DNA from: Corallococcus silvisoli
GTDB lineage: Bacteria; Myxococcota; Myxococcia; Myxococcales; Myxococcaceae
Assembly (NCBI RefSeq): GCF_009909145.1
Contig: NZ_JAAAPJ010000023.1
Span: forward strand, 62,001-126,000
Length of the DNA: 64,000 nucleotides
Reading direction: 5' to 3'
Part shown: positions 42,601-51,697 of the stretch, piece by piece
Position numbering within the stretch: the stretch's first letter is position 1
Layout of the letters: every line of letters starts with the position of its first letter
The notes under the pieces: generated by a model
What the model was told of the DNA's origin: nothing
Seen by the model: only the letters and a program-made list of their open reading frames with translations
The model's database searches: none
Translations under genes and position numbers: made by a program

Positions 42601-43587
42601 TCAGGTCGCGGAGGGAACCGGCGCCGCGTGTGCATCCGCCTTCCGGGGCGCGCGCAGGGCCGCCAACGTCTGGCGGATGCCTTCCGCGTAGGACGTCTTG
42701 TGCACCGGGCCCAGGAGCCCCCTCAGCGCGGAGTCATCCAGCAGCACCGGGTTCGTGAGCAGGTAGTGCATCTCCACCAGCTCCCGCATGAAGGGATCGA
42801 AGAGGCCCATCAGCCGCACCATCCCCTTCCCCATCGGCAGCACCTTCGGGGCTCGGCCAGCCTGGGCGAACATCTCCTTCACCATCGCGCGTTGCGTGGT
42901 GGCGCCCGCGCCCGCCAGGTTCCAGAAGCGCCCGTACGCGCCGGGCGTATCCATCAACGCCGTGACGACGGGGCCCACGTCATCCACGAAGACGAACTCG
43001 TGCGGCGTGTCGATGGGGCCAATGAGCTGGGCACGCTTGCCCTGCGCGGCGGCGACGAAGGCGCGGTGCAGGAAGCTGCGCTCCACTCCCGGGCCGTAGA
43101 AGTCCGGCAGCCGGAGGATGGTGCCCTGGAGGGAGCCCGCCGCGTCCGCCGCGAGCAGCAGATCCTCCTGCTCCTTGCGCATGCGGCCCTTGTAGCTGTT
43201 CGGCTCGCGCGGATGGGCTTCCGTCACCGGTGCGGTGCGCGGCAGCCCGTACGGATACACCGTGCCGATGAGCACCACCCGCTCCACGCCCTCCGCGATG
43301 GCCGCGTCCAGCGTGCGGCGCATCAGCTGCGGGTGCAGGTGGAACTGCCAGTAGTTCACCCCCACCATGTAGATGAGCGTCCGGACGCCCCGCGCCGCGG
43401 CCCGGATGGACGCCGCGTCCTCGGGATCCCAGGTGACGATCTCCGCTCGGGGATCCGCGCCGAACTCCCGCCGCAGGCTCCCCGCCGAGCGCCCCACCAC
43501 CCGGTAGCCACGCCCCTGCGCCTGGAGCGCGCGCGCCACACTCTGCCCAATGACGCCCGAGGCGCCGAACAACGCGACCGTCTCCAT
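42601..43587 (-). CDS. NAD-dependent epimerase/dehydratase-family reductase
   Basis: 328 residues from the ATG at 43587, with a good GGAGG Shine-Dalgarno. Cofactor site: VALFGASGVIGQSVARAL. The active-site region has VVLIGTVYPYG and SYKGRMRKEQE (a YxxxxxK layout rather than strict YxxxK), and PDFYGPG. Extended SDR family; substrate not deducible. It is transcribed away from a TetR-type gene, and tandem palindromes in the shared promoter suggest direct repression by that regulator. Confidence 0.88.
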   Translation of the reverse strand: METVALFGASGVIGQSVARALQAQGRGYRVVGRSAGSLRREFGADPRAEIVTWDPEDAASIRAAARGVRTLIYMVGVNYWQFHLHPQLMRRTLDAAIAEGVERVVLIGTVYPYGLPRTAPVTEAHPREPNSYKGRMRKEQEDLLLAADAAGSLQGTILRLPDFYGPGVERSFLHRAFVAAAQGKRAQLIGPIDTPHEFVFVDDVGPVVTALMDTPGAYGRFWNLAGAGATTQRAMVKEMFAQAGRAPKVLPMGKGMVRLMGLFDPFMRELVEMHYLLTNPVLLDDSALRGLLGPVHKTSYAEGIRQTLAALRAPRKADAHAAPVPSAT

Positions 43588-43622
43588 GTCGTCCTCCCTG
43601 AAATGAACGAATGAACTTTTTA

Positions 43623-43649
43623 TGAACACCGTTCTGTGAACACCGTTCA
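43623..43649. promoter_or_regulatory. Tandem TetR-type operator
   Basis: The sequence GAACACCGTTC occurs twice (43624-43634 and 43638-43648). The second copy sits in the perfect palindrome TGAAC-ACC-GTTCA; the first is the same with one mismatch. Two further TGAAC half-sites lie just to the left (43604-43616). It sits between the epimerase-family gene and the TetR gene, in the expected place for a repressor acting on both. Confidence 0.8.
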
Positions 43650-43692
43650 TTTATTGCTGGCCGTTCGTCCCGTCAAGTCCTACACTCGTGAC

Positions 43693-44328
43693 ATGGGCAT
43701 CTCGGAGCGCAAGGAGCGCCAGCGGGCGGAGCTGCGGGAGCACATCCTCCAGGTGGCGCGCGACATGGTGACGAAGGAGGGCTTCGCCGCCCTGTCCATG
43801 CGCAAGCTGGCGGACGCGGTGGAGTACGCCCCCGCGACGCTCTACCTGCACTTCGAGAACCGGGACGCCATCGCGCGGGCGCTGGTCGTGCGCGGCTTCC
43901 AGGAGCTGCTTGCGCGGTTGGAGCCCGCGGCCGCCGTGGACGCTCCGGTGGAGCGGCTTTCACGCCTGGCCCAGGCCTACCTGTCGTTCGGCCTGGGGCA
44001 CCCGGAGACGTATCGCCTCGTCTTCATGGAGGACCCGAGGCTGTCCGAGGCCCTCTTCCAGGACACCCACGAGGGCGCGGGACCGAAGTCCTTCGCGCTC
44101 CTGGTACGGACCTTCGAGGACCTCCAGGCCGCCGGACAGACGCTGGATGCCACGCCCCCGGAGCGGCTCGCGGAGGTGTTCTGGGCGGGGCTGCACGGCA
44201 TCATCAGCCTCAAGCTCACCTGCTCCGGGTTCCAGGGCGCGCCGGCGGAAGTCCTGGCGCGGACCCTGGTCGCGACCCTCGTGCGCGACGAGCCGAAGCC
44301 CTCTCGGCCCGCGCGCCGCTCCCGCTAG
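43693..44328 (+). CDS. TetR-family transcriptional regulator
   Basis: 211 residues from the ATG at 43693. The HTH reads AALSMRKLADAVEYAPATLYLHFENRD-like (SMRKLADAVEYAPATLYLHF), typical of TetR proteins. The ligand domain has the WHG-type pattern (FWAGLHGIISLKL). It should bind a small hydrophobic molecule and repress the divergent epimerase-family gene and its own promoter through the palindromes in between. Confidence 0.93.
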   Translation: MGISERKERQRAELREHILQVARDMVTKEGFAALSMRKLADAVEYAPATLYLHFENRDAIARALVVRGFQELLARLEPAAAVDAPVERLSRLAQAYLSFGLGHPETYRLVFMEDPRLSEALFQDTHEGAGPKSFALLVRTFEDLQAAGQTLDATPPERLAEVFWAGLHGIISLKLTCSGFQGAPAEVLARTLVATLVRDEPKPSRPARRSR

Positions 44329-44364
44329 GCAGCTCCACCGCCCAGGCGGCACCGGGACGCGGAC

Positions 44365-45249
44365 CTATTTCATCTCCGCGATGACGTCGAACACGGAGGG
44401 CCGGTGTGGCTTCCAGCCCAGCGCGCGCGCCCGCTTCGCGCGGATGCGGCTGTTGGACGCGAGCGCCAGCCGCCCCAGCTCCACGCCCCAGCGCGCCTCC
44501 GCCTCCGCGACCGGCAGGCTGTCCACGGGCAGGTGGAGGCGCTTGCCGATGGCGGTCACCATGTCGCGGAAGTTCGCTTCGCCGTTCTCCGCGAAGAAGA
44601 ACGTCCCGGCCGGGGCTCGCTCCAGCACCAAGAGGTAAAGGTCCGCCAGGTCCTCGATGTGGACGTTGGACCAGACATTCTCCCCCTTCCCGATGTAGCG
44701 CGCGGTGCCCGTTTCGCGCGCGTACCGGATGAGGGGCGGCAGTTGGACGCTGTCCGGGTTCAGGCCCAGCCCCTGACCGTAGATGAGGCATGGGCAGATG
44801 ACGTCGGTGTGGATGCCGTCCTTCGCGGCGTCCAGCACCCGCCGATCCAAGGCGATGCGGGCCACCTTCTCCGGGACGGGCTCGATGGGCGTGTCCTCGT
44901 CGTGCACCCCGGACGTCGACTCGCCGCGCGAGTCGGTGGCGACGATGCTGGAGCCGCTGGTGTGGATGAAGCGCTTGCCGGTGCCCCTGAGCGCGGCGAG
45001 CAGCGCCTCCACCGGCCTGCGCTCGTCCGCGGACGCCGCGTTGATGACGGCGTCGGACGCCTTCGCCAGCCGCGCGAGCACGTCCAGGTCGTCGAACGAC
45101 GCGACCGTCGCCTGGATGCCCCGCGCCCCCAGCATCCGGGCCTTGTCCGGCGTCCGGGCGGTGCCCACCACCTGATGCCCCGCGGTCATCAGCCGCACCG
45201 CCACCGAACCCCCGATGTACCCCGTCGCCCCCAAGACAAAGACTTTCAT
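44365..45249 (-). CDS. NAD-dependent epimerase/dehydratase-family protein
   Basis: 294 residues from the ATG at 45249, preceded by GGGAGCGG. Cofactor motif: VFVLGATGYIGGSVAVRL; VINAASADERRPVEALLAAL follows. FIHTSGSSIV precedes the catalytic region. This matches extended SDR proteins close to nucleoside-diphosphate-sugar epimerase-like enzymes of unknown substrate. Its upstream neighbour on the opposite strand is a decayed LysR regulator, which probably once controlled it. Confidence 0.88.
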   Translation of the reverse strand: MKVFVLGATGYIGGSVAVRLMTAGHQVVGTARTPDKARMLGARGIQATVASFDDLDVLARLAKASDAVINAASADERRPVEALLAALRGTGKRFIHTSGSSIVATDSRGESTSGVHDEDTPIEPVPEKVARIALDRRVLDAAKDGIHTDVICPCLIYGQGLGLNPDSVQLPPLIRYARETGTARYIGKGENVWSNVHIEDLADLYLLVLERAPAGTFFFAENGEANFRDMVTAIGKRLHLPVDSLPVAEAEARWGVELGRLALASNSRIRAKRARALGWKPHRPSVFDVIAEMK

Positions 45250-45364
45250 GTTCCGCTCCCGTGGATGGGCACCAACGTGCGCTGTTCCTCCAGGGAGAGC
45301 TAGTGGCGTGTGAAGCACATGTCCTGTTCCTGGAGTTCGCGAAGGCCCCTCATCCAGGAGCCCC

Positions 45365-45676
45365 TCGCTGGACTGGGCGCCTCATCACGCGTGCCTCGCG
45401 TACCTGCGCGAAGGCCCGCGTGTCCCCTGGCGGCTGAGCGGAACGCCGGTGGTCGTGCCCGGCCCCTTCGCGTGCGACATCAGGGGGCTCCAGTCCGTGA
45501 GGCCCGGCGTGTTCATCGTGCACCCGGAGCGCCGGCACCTGTCGCCTCGCGTGCGCGTGTTCGTGGACTTCGTATCCGACGCGTTCGCCCGCCCGGGGGC
45601 GCGGCCCTCCGCGACGACGAAGGGCCGCGCACGGAAGGCCGCGGCCCCGACGGCCTCCCGTGCGGTGAAGCGTTAG
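45365..45676 (+). pseudogene. C-terminal relic of a LysR-type regulator
   Basis: In one frame ending at a TAG the translation includes SLDWAPHHACLAYLREG, PWRLSGTPVVVPGPFACDIR and FIVHPERRHLSPRVRVFVDF. The last is the standard end of LysR effector domains, and the first two match the segment before it. The DNA-binding half is absent, and about 40 residues that normally stand between GPF and the end (the part around the LysR GLGIA.LP motif) are missing. No proper start remains. The relic points away from the epimerase-family gene at 45249, the usual LysR/target layout. Confidence 0.7.
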
Positions 45677-45713
45677 GGCCCTGGGCCTCAGCGCGTGTCG
45701 AGCGCCCGCGCGC

Positions 45714-46799
45714 TCAGTACGGCTTGTCGCCCTTCTCCAGCCCGAAGCCAGAGGTCGGCGCGTGGACTCCGTTCACGGTCGTGCCTCCGTTGTGGATGCT
45801 GGGGAACACGGGCTGCATGTTCTGAGGGAAGCCGAACGTGGGCCTGGTGAGCGCGTCGAGCCGAGCCAGCTCCTCGGCCGTGAGCTTCACGTCGAACGCC
45901 CTCACGTTGTCTTCGAGCTGCGCGATCCGCCGCGCGCCGATGATGGTCGAGCTCACGCCCGGCCGCGACTGCACCCAGGACAGCGCCACCCGCGCGACCG
46001 TGCTCTCATGCGCGCGGGCAATGGCCTCGAGCGCGTCGACCAGGGTGAACGTCTTCTCGTTCAGGTAGGGCTGGAGGAAGGCGCCTCGGTCCCCCTTCGT
46101 CTGTCCAACGTTCGAGCGCGTGTACTTGCCGCTGAGCGCCCCGCTCTTGAGCGGCGACCAGGGCGTGATGCCCAGCCCGTGCTCCAGGGCCATGGGCACG
46201 AGCTCCTGCTCGACGGTGCGCTCGAGCAGCGAGTATTCGATCTGCAACCCGATGAAGGCCGACCAGCCCCGGAAGCGCGCGAGCATGTTGGCCTCGACGA
46301 TCTTCCAGGCGGGCGTGTCGGAGACCCCCAGGTAGCGCACCTTGCCGGCCCGGACCAGGTCCTCCAGCGCGGCCATCGTCTCGTCGATGGGCGTGTGCAC
46401 GTCCCAGTTGTGCAGCCAGTAGAGGTCGATGTAGTCGGTCTGCAGGCGGCGGAGCGAGTTCTCGCACGCGGCGATGATGGACTTGCGGCCGGAGCCGCCG
46501 CCGTTCGGGTCCCCTGGATAGAGGTTCCCGCTGAACTTCGTCGCGATCACCAGGCGCTCGCGCCGGGCGGCGTGGCGCCCGATGTGGTCGCCGATGATCT
46601 TCTCGGAGTGGCTCTTCGTGTAGAAGTTCGCGGTGTCGATGAAGTTGCCGCCCAGCTCGATGTAGCGGTCGAGGATCCGCTGGGACTCCTCCACGCTCGA
46701 ACCCCAGCCAAGGTCCTCACCGAACGTCATCGCGCCAAGGCACAGCGGACTCACGCGCAGGCCGGAGCGGCCGAGCGTCACATAGTGGTCGAGAGACAT
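45714..46799 (-). CDS. Aldo/keto reductase
   Basis: 361 residues. The opening YVTLGRSGLRVSPLCLGAM and GGNFIDTANFYTKSHSEKII carry the active Asp and Tyr of the AKR fold; KFSG and YLHxx-like WLHNWDVHTP carry the Lys and His. The C-terminal NADPH site includes STIIGARRIAQLEDN. The C-terminal tail is longer than in many family members. It reduces an unknown carbonyl. Transcribed divergently from a MarR-type regulator that probably controls it. Confidence 0.93.
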   Translation of the reverse strand: MSLDHYVTLGRSGLRVSPLCLGAMTFGEDLGWGSSVEESQRILDRYIELGGNFIDTANFYTKSHSEKIIGDHIGRHAARRERLVIATKFSGNLYPGDPNGGGSGRKSIIAACENSLRRLQTDYIDLYWLHNWDVHTPIDETMAALEDLVRAGKVRYLGVSDTPAWKIVEANMLARFRGWSAFIGLQIEYSLLERTVEQELVPMALEHGLGITPWSPLKSGALSGKYTRSNVGQTKGDRGAFLQPYLNEKTFTLVDALEAIARAHESTVARVALSWVQSRPGVSSTIIGARRIAQLEDNVRAFDVKLTAEELARLDALTRPTFGFPQNMQPVFPSIHNGGTTVNGVHAPTSGFGLEKGDKPY

Positions 46800-46888
46800 G
46801 GGTTCTCCTCGAACGTGATATCGTTCGAAAGCGAAGTTGTTTAAGTCGGAACTGATTTAATTTTGTACCAATTTCCGCGCAAGGCCCA
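46800..46888. promoter_or_regulatory. AT-rich divergent promoter, aldo/keto reductase and MarR genes
   Basis: The 89-nt gap is much richer in A/T than its neighbours, especially about 46835-46870 (TGATTTAATTTTGTACCAAT). This marks the likely core promoters. The near-palindrome TTGTACCAA may be a MarR binding site; the match is partial. Confidence 0.45.
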
Positions 46889-47296
46889 ATGTCGAAGATC
46901 GACCCGGCGAAGATCTGGTCGCTGAATTACCGCCTCATGATGTCGGTGATCACGAGCGTCACCCCCGACATCGCCGCCCTGGGGCTGGAGGCGAAGGAGC
47001 TGTTCGTGCTCACGGAGGTGGACGAACACCCCTACCCCGCGGAGCTCGCGACGACCCTGAGCATGCCCAAGCCGACGGTCACGGTGTACGTGAAGCGGCT
47101 CGAGGCCGCGGGCTTCCTGCGCCGGGAGATCGACGCCATGGACCTGCGGCGCCACCGGCTGCAGATCACCCCCGCCGGGCGCAAGGCGATGCATCAAGGA
47201 ATCGCGCTGCTGTCGGAGGCGTACGGAGCGCGGCTCGGACGGCTGAGCGCGGCGCAGCAGGCGGAGCTGCGGACCCTGCTGGAGAAGATGGGCTGA
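46889..47296 (+). CDS. MarR-family transcriptional regulator
   Basis: 135 residues. Winged helix with AELATTLSMPKPTVTVYVKR as the recognition part and a wing (IDAMDLRRHRLQITPAGR) typical of MarR proteins, flanked by dimerisation helices. Likely a repressor responding to a small ligand or oxidant, controlling the divergent aldo/keto reductase gene. Confidence 0.92.
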   Translation: MSKIDPAKIWSLNYRLMMSVITSVTPDIAALGLEAKELFVLTEVDEHPYPAELATTLSMPKPTVTVYVKRLEAAGFLRREIDAMDLRRHRLQITPAGRKAMHQGIALLSEAYGARLGRLSAAQQAELRTLLEKMG

Positions 47297-47442
47297 CGCC
47301 CCTGCCCGGCGCCCCCGCACGCTCGCCTTCGATTCCTGCCTGGGAAGACGTCCGCCCGGCTGCTTGAATCCAGCGGTTCTGCTGGTACGTATTCCTCATC
47401 GGTCGCCGAGGCGGGCTCCGCCCGGCCGGAGGTTCCCTGGAC

Positions 47443-48822
47443 ATGTGCACGCGTCGCGAGGGTGGAGCGGTTCTGGGTGCGGTGGTCGGTCTGATGCTCG
47501 CCGCGTGCGGCGGGGACAAGGTGAAGGTCCAGGGGCACGTCACCAACGGAGGGGGCCAGCAGACACAAGGGCTCACCGACGGTGCCCCCGCGCTGGGTGG
47601 GGAGGGAACGGCCTCGGCGGCCACCACCGTGCGGATCAGCCGCGTGGTGGCGAGCGGGGACCTGAACACGCTGGCGAAGGCCGACGTCGCGGCGGACGGC
47701 AGCTACACGCTGGAGCTGGATGACGTGGGCCAGCGGCTGATCATCGAAGCGGTGAACAAGTCCGGCATCACCGTGGCCTCCGCCCTGCTGGACTCCACGG
47801 AGCCCAGGTCCGGACAGGCGGCGCGCACGGCGCCGCCCATGACGAGCGAGTCCTCACTGGAGGCGGAGGTCTTCGTCCAGATGGTGCGGGACGGGGACGC
47901 TGCGGGGAGCGTGGACACGGTGGACCTGCGCACGCGGCTGACGGCGGAGCAGGCGGCGGCGGTGCGCGGCCAGACGAAGGAGACGGCGGCACAGTCGGTG
48001 GCGGCGCTCGGCGCGGCGGTGCGGGCGGCGCAGGCGACCCGGCTCAAGGCGTACGCGCGGTCGGGAGCCCTGGTCACGCAGGAGGGGCTCTTCAACGCGT
48101 CGCTGGCGCCGGCGGCGAAGCTGGACGCGGCCCTGGACGCGGGCGGGCAGGCCGCGGCGGGGGCCTATGACACGTTCTTCGCGGAGGTGCGCACGGCCAC
48201 GCCGGAGGCGAACGACACCCAGGACCAGCAGGCGGAGCGGGAGGCCGGCATGGCGTACCGCATCGCGGTGGAGGCGCGGCTGTCGTCGGGCGCGGGGAGC
48301 GCGGTCGCGGATGCCGCGGTGCGAGCCGCCGCCGGGCTGGAGGCCCGCGCCACCGAGGCCGCCGCGCAGGCCGTGCTCAAGGGCTCCGGCGCCACGGCCG
48401 CGGTGCTCGCCCAGGCGGACACCGCGGCCACGTCGCTGCGCGAGGGCCTCTCCAGAGCCACGTCGGCCAGCGCGTCCGCGATGGAGTGGGCGAACTACAG
48501 CGCAAAGCTCGGCACCGGCAACACCGCGTCCGTGATGGGGGCGCATCTGGGCGTGACCAGCGACACCAACCTGGCCTTCCTGTCCGCGATGCACACCGGC
48601 GTTCAGGCGGGGGGGACGCTCGCTGGCACGCTGGGCACGCTGCGGGAGCAGTCCGGCAAGGCCACCGCCGCGGCGCTCGCGGAGGCCGTGGTCAACGCCT
48701 ACGCCACCTACGACGCCGCGGTGCGGACCGACGCCACCGGCGTCCTCACCGGCTTCGGACCGAAGGCGGCCCCCAGCGTGGAGCTGCTGATCATCTCCGA
48801 AGGCGCATTCCGCCTCCGCTAA
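47443..48822 (+). CDS. Ala-rich helical lipoprotein
   Basis: 459 residues. Lipobox: VGLMLAACGG. The first ~110 residues contain a beta-rich, carboxypeptidase-regulatory-like stretch (KADVAADGSYTLELDDVGQR). The rest, about 150-430, is very rich in Ala and almost entirely helical, without charged heptads that would clearly indicate a coiled coil. No family recognised. It is probably a cell-envelope structural or binding protein. A similar Ala-rich repeat could give false matches in searches. Confidence 0.75.
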   Translation: MCTRREGGAVLGAVVGLMLAACGGDKVKVQGHVTNGGGQQTQGLTDGAPALGGEGTASAATTVRISRVVASGDLNTLAKADVAADGSYTLELDDVGQRLIIEAVNKSGITVASALLDSTEPRSGQAARTAPPMTSESSLEAEVFVQMVRDGDAAGSVDTVDLRTRLTAEQAAAVRGQTKETAAQSVAALGAAVRAAQATRLKAYARSGALVTQEGLFNASLAPAAKLDAALDAGGQAAAGAYDTFFAEVRTATPEANDTQDQQAEREAGMAYRIAVEARLSSGAGSAVADAAVRAAAGLEARATEAAAQAVLKGSGATAAVLAQADTAATSLREGLSRATSASASAMEWANYSAKLGTGNTASVMGAHLGVTSDTNLAFLSAMHTGVQAGGTLAGTLGTLREQSGKATAAALAEAVVNAYATYDAAVRTDATGVLTGFGPKAAPSVELLIISEGAFRLR

Positions 48823-48844
48823 TGCCCAGGCACCCGGGGGCACC

Positions 48845-49144
48845 TCAGGCGGCCCTCCCCTGCTCCTCCCGCCGCAGCGCGCGGTCCAGCACGAAGGTCC
48901 CGAACGGCACCAGCGACGCGCCGAACGCCATGAGCGAGCGGCGCGTCGGCCACCCGTGCTCGGCCGCCACCCGGAACAGCGAGGACACGAAGAGCAGGAA
49001 CAGGAGCCCGTGGACGCTGCCCGCGATGCGCACCGCCAGCGGCTGGCCCCCCAGGTACTTCACCGGCATCGCGATGAAGAGCAGCCCCAGGAAGGACACC
49101 CCTTCCAGGAAGGCCACCCACCTCAACTGCCGCAGCGCGCTCAT
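48845..49144 (-). CDS. DUF3817 membrane protein
   Basis: 99 residues from the ATG at 49144. Three membrane helices; LRWVAFLEGVSFLGLLFIAM and AGSVHGLLFLLFV are typical of the DUF3817 family. Its start overlaps the stop of the upstream membrane protein gene by 4 nt, so the two form a coupled pair. Function unknown. Confidence 0.85.
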   Translation of the reverse strand: MSALRQLRWVAFLEGVSFLGLLFIAMPVKYLGGQPLAVRIAGSVHGLLFLLFVSSLFRVAAEHGWPTRRSLMAFGASLVPFGTFVLDRALRREEQGRAA

Positions 49145-49509
49145 GGGTCCACCCCGGGCCAACGCGGCCGGAAGATCATCAGCACCAGCACGAAGAAGAA
49201 CGGCACGGCCGCCAGCAGCGCCCCCACCCAGGTGCGCCGCTCCCGCGACGCCATGGCGACCAGCGACAGCTGCGAGACCAGCGACAGCGACAGCCCGCCC
49301 AAGATCCACGGCTCCGTCAGCGCCACGTTGAGCTGGAGCGTGAGCAGGTAGCCCGCCGTCCACGTCACCACCAGCCCCGGTGACGCGATGGCGTGCACCG
49401 CGCGCTTGCGGTCGAGCGCGGACGTCGTGGCCAGCGCCCCGACGAGCCCTCCTCCGTAGAGCACCACGCCCACGAACTTCAGCAGGAGCAGCAGGCGGTA
49501 GGTCACCAT
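49141..49509 (-). CDS. Small integral membrane protein, coupled to DUF3817 gene
   Basis: 122 residues from the ATG at 49509 (MVTYRLLLLLKFVGVVLYG). Four membrane helices with little between them; resembles small DUF2269-like membrane proteins. Overlaps the DUF3817 gene by 4 nt, suggesting equal production and perhaps a complex. No catalytic residues visible. Confidence 0.8.
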   Translation of the reverse strand: MVTYRLLLLLKFVGVVLYGGGLVGALATTSALDRKRAVHAIASPGLVVTWTAGYLLTLQLNVALTEPWILGGLSLSLVSQLSLVAMASRERRTWVGALLAAVPFFFVLVLMIFRPRWPGVDP

Positions 49510-49711
49510 CCGCCCCCTCCTCCGCTCCGCGCTCGCCTGCCCCGCGTCAATGTCGGACCCCGTTCGCGCCGTGGCGGCCACCGCCATGGGAGTCCCGTCC
49601 CTATGGCACGCGGCGCATGAGCGAGGCGAGTGGCGGAAACGCCAGACTTCGACGACTTCCCGCCACGCCCACGGCCTTGGCGGAATCCCGGCGCGCTGGC
49701 ATCTTCCCGCC

Positions 49712-50671
49712 ATGCACACCGTGGCCATCGTCGCGCTGGAGGGAGTGGTGCCGTTCGACCTCTCGATTCCCACCGAGGTGTTCGGCCGCGTACGGCTGCC
49801 CGGCGGCGGCGAGGGCTATCAGGTCCGCGTCTGCGGCGTTTCACCCGAGGTCCACGCCGGGGCGTTCGTGTTGAAGACCCGCCATGGGCTGTCGGCGCTG
49901 GCGCGCGCGGACACCATCATCCTGCCCGGCATCGCGGACGTCTCCGCCCCGGCGCCCCCCAGGCTCCTGAGCGCGCTCCGCGCCGCGGCGACCCGGGGCA
50001 CGCGCATCGCGTCCATCTGCTCGGGGGCGTTCCTCCTGGCAGCGGCGGGGCTGCTCGACGGGCTTCGCGCCACCACCCACTGGCTGGCCACGGAGGAGCT
50101 GGCCCGGCGCCACCCGGCCATCCAGGTGGACCCGAACGTCCTCTACGTCGACAACGGACAACTGCTCACCTCCGCGGGCGCCGCGGCGGGACTCGACCTG
50201 TGCCTGCACCTGGTGCGGCGCGACTACGGCGCCGCGGTGGCGGCGGACGCGGCGCGGCTCGCCGTGATGCCGCTGGAGCGTGATGGGGGCCAGTCGCAGT
50301 TCATCACCCACGCTCCCCCCACGCCCGAGGGCGCGTCGCTGGAGCCGCTGCTGCGCTGGATGGAGGACCACCTCCACCGGCCGCTCACGCTCCAGGCCCT
50401 GGCGCGGCGGGCGGCGCTGAGCGAGCGAACCCTGAGCCGGCGCTTCCGGGAACAGACGGGCACCACCCCGCTCCAGTGGCTCCTGCGCGCCCGCGTGCGC
50501 CGCGCCCAGCACCTGCTGGAGACCACGGGCCAGTCCGTGGAGGCCGTCGCGGAGAAGGTGGGCTTTGGTTCAACGACCACCTTCCGCGACCACTTCCAGC
50601 GCTTCGTCACCACCAGCCCCCTGGCCTACCGCCGCGCGTTCCGAGGCGGCACCCGGCCCGCGCCGCGCTGA
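49712..50671 (+). CDS. GlxA-type regulator (DJ-1/PfpI domain plus AraC domain)
   Basis: 319 residues from the ATG at 49712. The N-terminal half is a DJ-1/PfpI-like domain (VAIVALEGVVPFDLSIP, RIASICSGAFLLAAAGLLDG with the Cys of the nucleophile elbow). The C-terminal half has two AraC helix-turn-helices (LTLQALARRAALSERTLSRR, VEAVAEKVGFGSTTTFRDHF). GlxA-type regulators commonly control nitrogen-compound or detoxification genes. Targets are unknown. Confidence 0.93.
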   Translation: MHTVAIVALEGVVPFDLSIPTEVFGRVRLPGGGEGYQVRVCGVSPEVHAGAFVLKTRHGLSALARADTIILPGIADVSAPAPPRLLSALRAAATRGTRIASICSGAFLLAAAGLLDGLRATTHWLATEELARRHPAIQVDPNVLYVDNGQLLTSAGAAAGLDLCLHLVRRDYGAAVAADAARLAVMPLERDGGQSQFITHAPPTPEGASLEPLLRWMEDHLHRPLTLQALARRAALSERTLSRRFREQTGTTPLQWLLRARVRRAQHLLETTGQSVEAVAEKVGFGSTTTFRDHFQRFVTTSPLAYRRAFRGGTRPAPR

Positions 50672-50676
50672 GGCGC

Positions 50677-51609
50677 TCAGTGCTGGTGGCCGAAGCGCAC
50701 TTCGACGCCGGGGTGCGCCGCGACGAACGCGCGCAGCTTCTTGAAGCTCTCCACGCCCCGCGGCCCGTCCTGGGTGAAGCTGCCCGGCTCCACGTCGTGC
50801 TCCCAACCCCAGCGCGTGTGACTGGCGTCGCCCAGCAAGAGCACCGGCCCCTTCGTCGAGCGCACCAGGTACGCGGTGCTGCCCGGCGTGTGCCCCGGAA
50901 CCCAGAGCGCCCACACCGACCCGTCCCCGAAGACATCCACCGCGCCCTCGAAGAGGCCCTGGGGGTCGGCGTTGAAGCTCCACTCCGACAGCGCCGGCTT
51001 GCCCTCCAGCGCCCGGTCCGTGGCGCCCTGCACCACCAGGTTCACGAACGCGCGCTTGGACGCCTCCCCCGGCCCGGTGAACACGGGCGTCCCCGCGGGT
51101 ACATCCGCCATGCCCGCGATGTGGTCCGGGTGCAGGTGCGTGAGGAAGACACCGGCCAGCGGCTGCGACTGCCCCGCCAGCCACTCCCCCAGCGGCGCGT
51201 ACACCTTCATCTTCCCCATGTGCATCGCGTTCGCCACCATGCCGCGCATCGCCGAGCGGTCCGGCGCGTCCCGGAGCGCCGTCTCCACCCCCGTGTCCAC
51301 GATGAACAGCCCGCGCGTCGGGTGGCGCAGCGCGTGGAAGAAGACCTGGATGGGTTCATCCCCGTCCTCCAGGTGCGCCGCCTTCGCCGTGGGGTGGTCC
51401 AGGTTGATGAGGCCACCGCGCTCCACGCTCCAGTCGCAGGAGGTCACCGTCTCCAGCTCCACTGGCCCCGGCTCGTCCAAGTGCGCGAGCACCGCGTCCG
51501 CGGACCGCGCCACGCCGAGCGCGGACTTCTGGACGTCGTGGGAGGACGTGGCGCAGCCGGTGCCGAGGGCGACTCCAGAGAGGCAGAGCACGAGCAGGGA
51601 GGACTTCAT
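50677..51609 (-). CDS. Metallo-beta-lactamase-fold lipoprotein hydrolase
   Basis: 310 residues with a signal peptide and lipobox (GVALGTGC). The metal site is HLHPDH, as in the lactonase-like branch, with later ligands in WVPGHTPGSTAY and LLGDASHTRWG, and a final HQH. The fold usually binds two zinc ions and opens a lactone or ester. Being exported and lipid-anchored, it may act on an extracellular lactone such as a quorum signal; this is a guess. It is divergent from a LysR gene with clear palindromes between them. Confidence 0.88.
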   Translation of the reverse strand: MKSSLLVLCLSGVALGTGCATSSHDVQKSALGVARSADAVLAHLDEPGPVELETVTSCDWSVERGGLINLDHPTAKAAHLEDGDEPIQVFFHALRHPTRGLFIVDTGVETALRDAPDRSAMRGMVANAMHMGKMKVYAPLGEWLAGQSQPLAGVFLTHLHPDHIAGMADVPAGTPVFTGPGEASKRAFVNLVVQGATDRALEGKPALSEWSFNADPQGLFEGAVDVFGDGSVWALWVPGHTPGSTAYLVRSTKGPVLLLGDASHTRWGWEHDVEPGSFTQDGPRGVESFKKLRAFVAAHPGVEVRFGHQH

Positions 51610-51697
51610 GGCGGGACTCCTTTCCGGGCGCGGGGCACCGGTGGTTCAGGACAGGCGGGACCATGCGCGATGCGCTGATGGATGGGAATCCACGAAA

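Noticed and set aside
45310..45825. 171-codon plus-strand frame over the LysR relic
   Set aside because: The relic's recognisable LysR residues are in another frame; this one gives Arg/Pro-rich sequence and runs into the reductase gene.
50665..50690. Short inverted repeat CTGAG-GCG-CTCAG between convergent stops at 50.67 kb (a similar one follows the thioesterase)
   Set aside because: Only 5 bp, too weak to call a terminator on its own.
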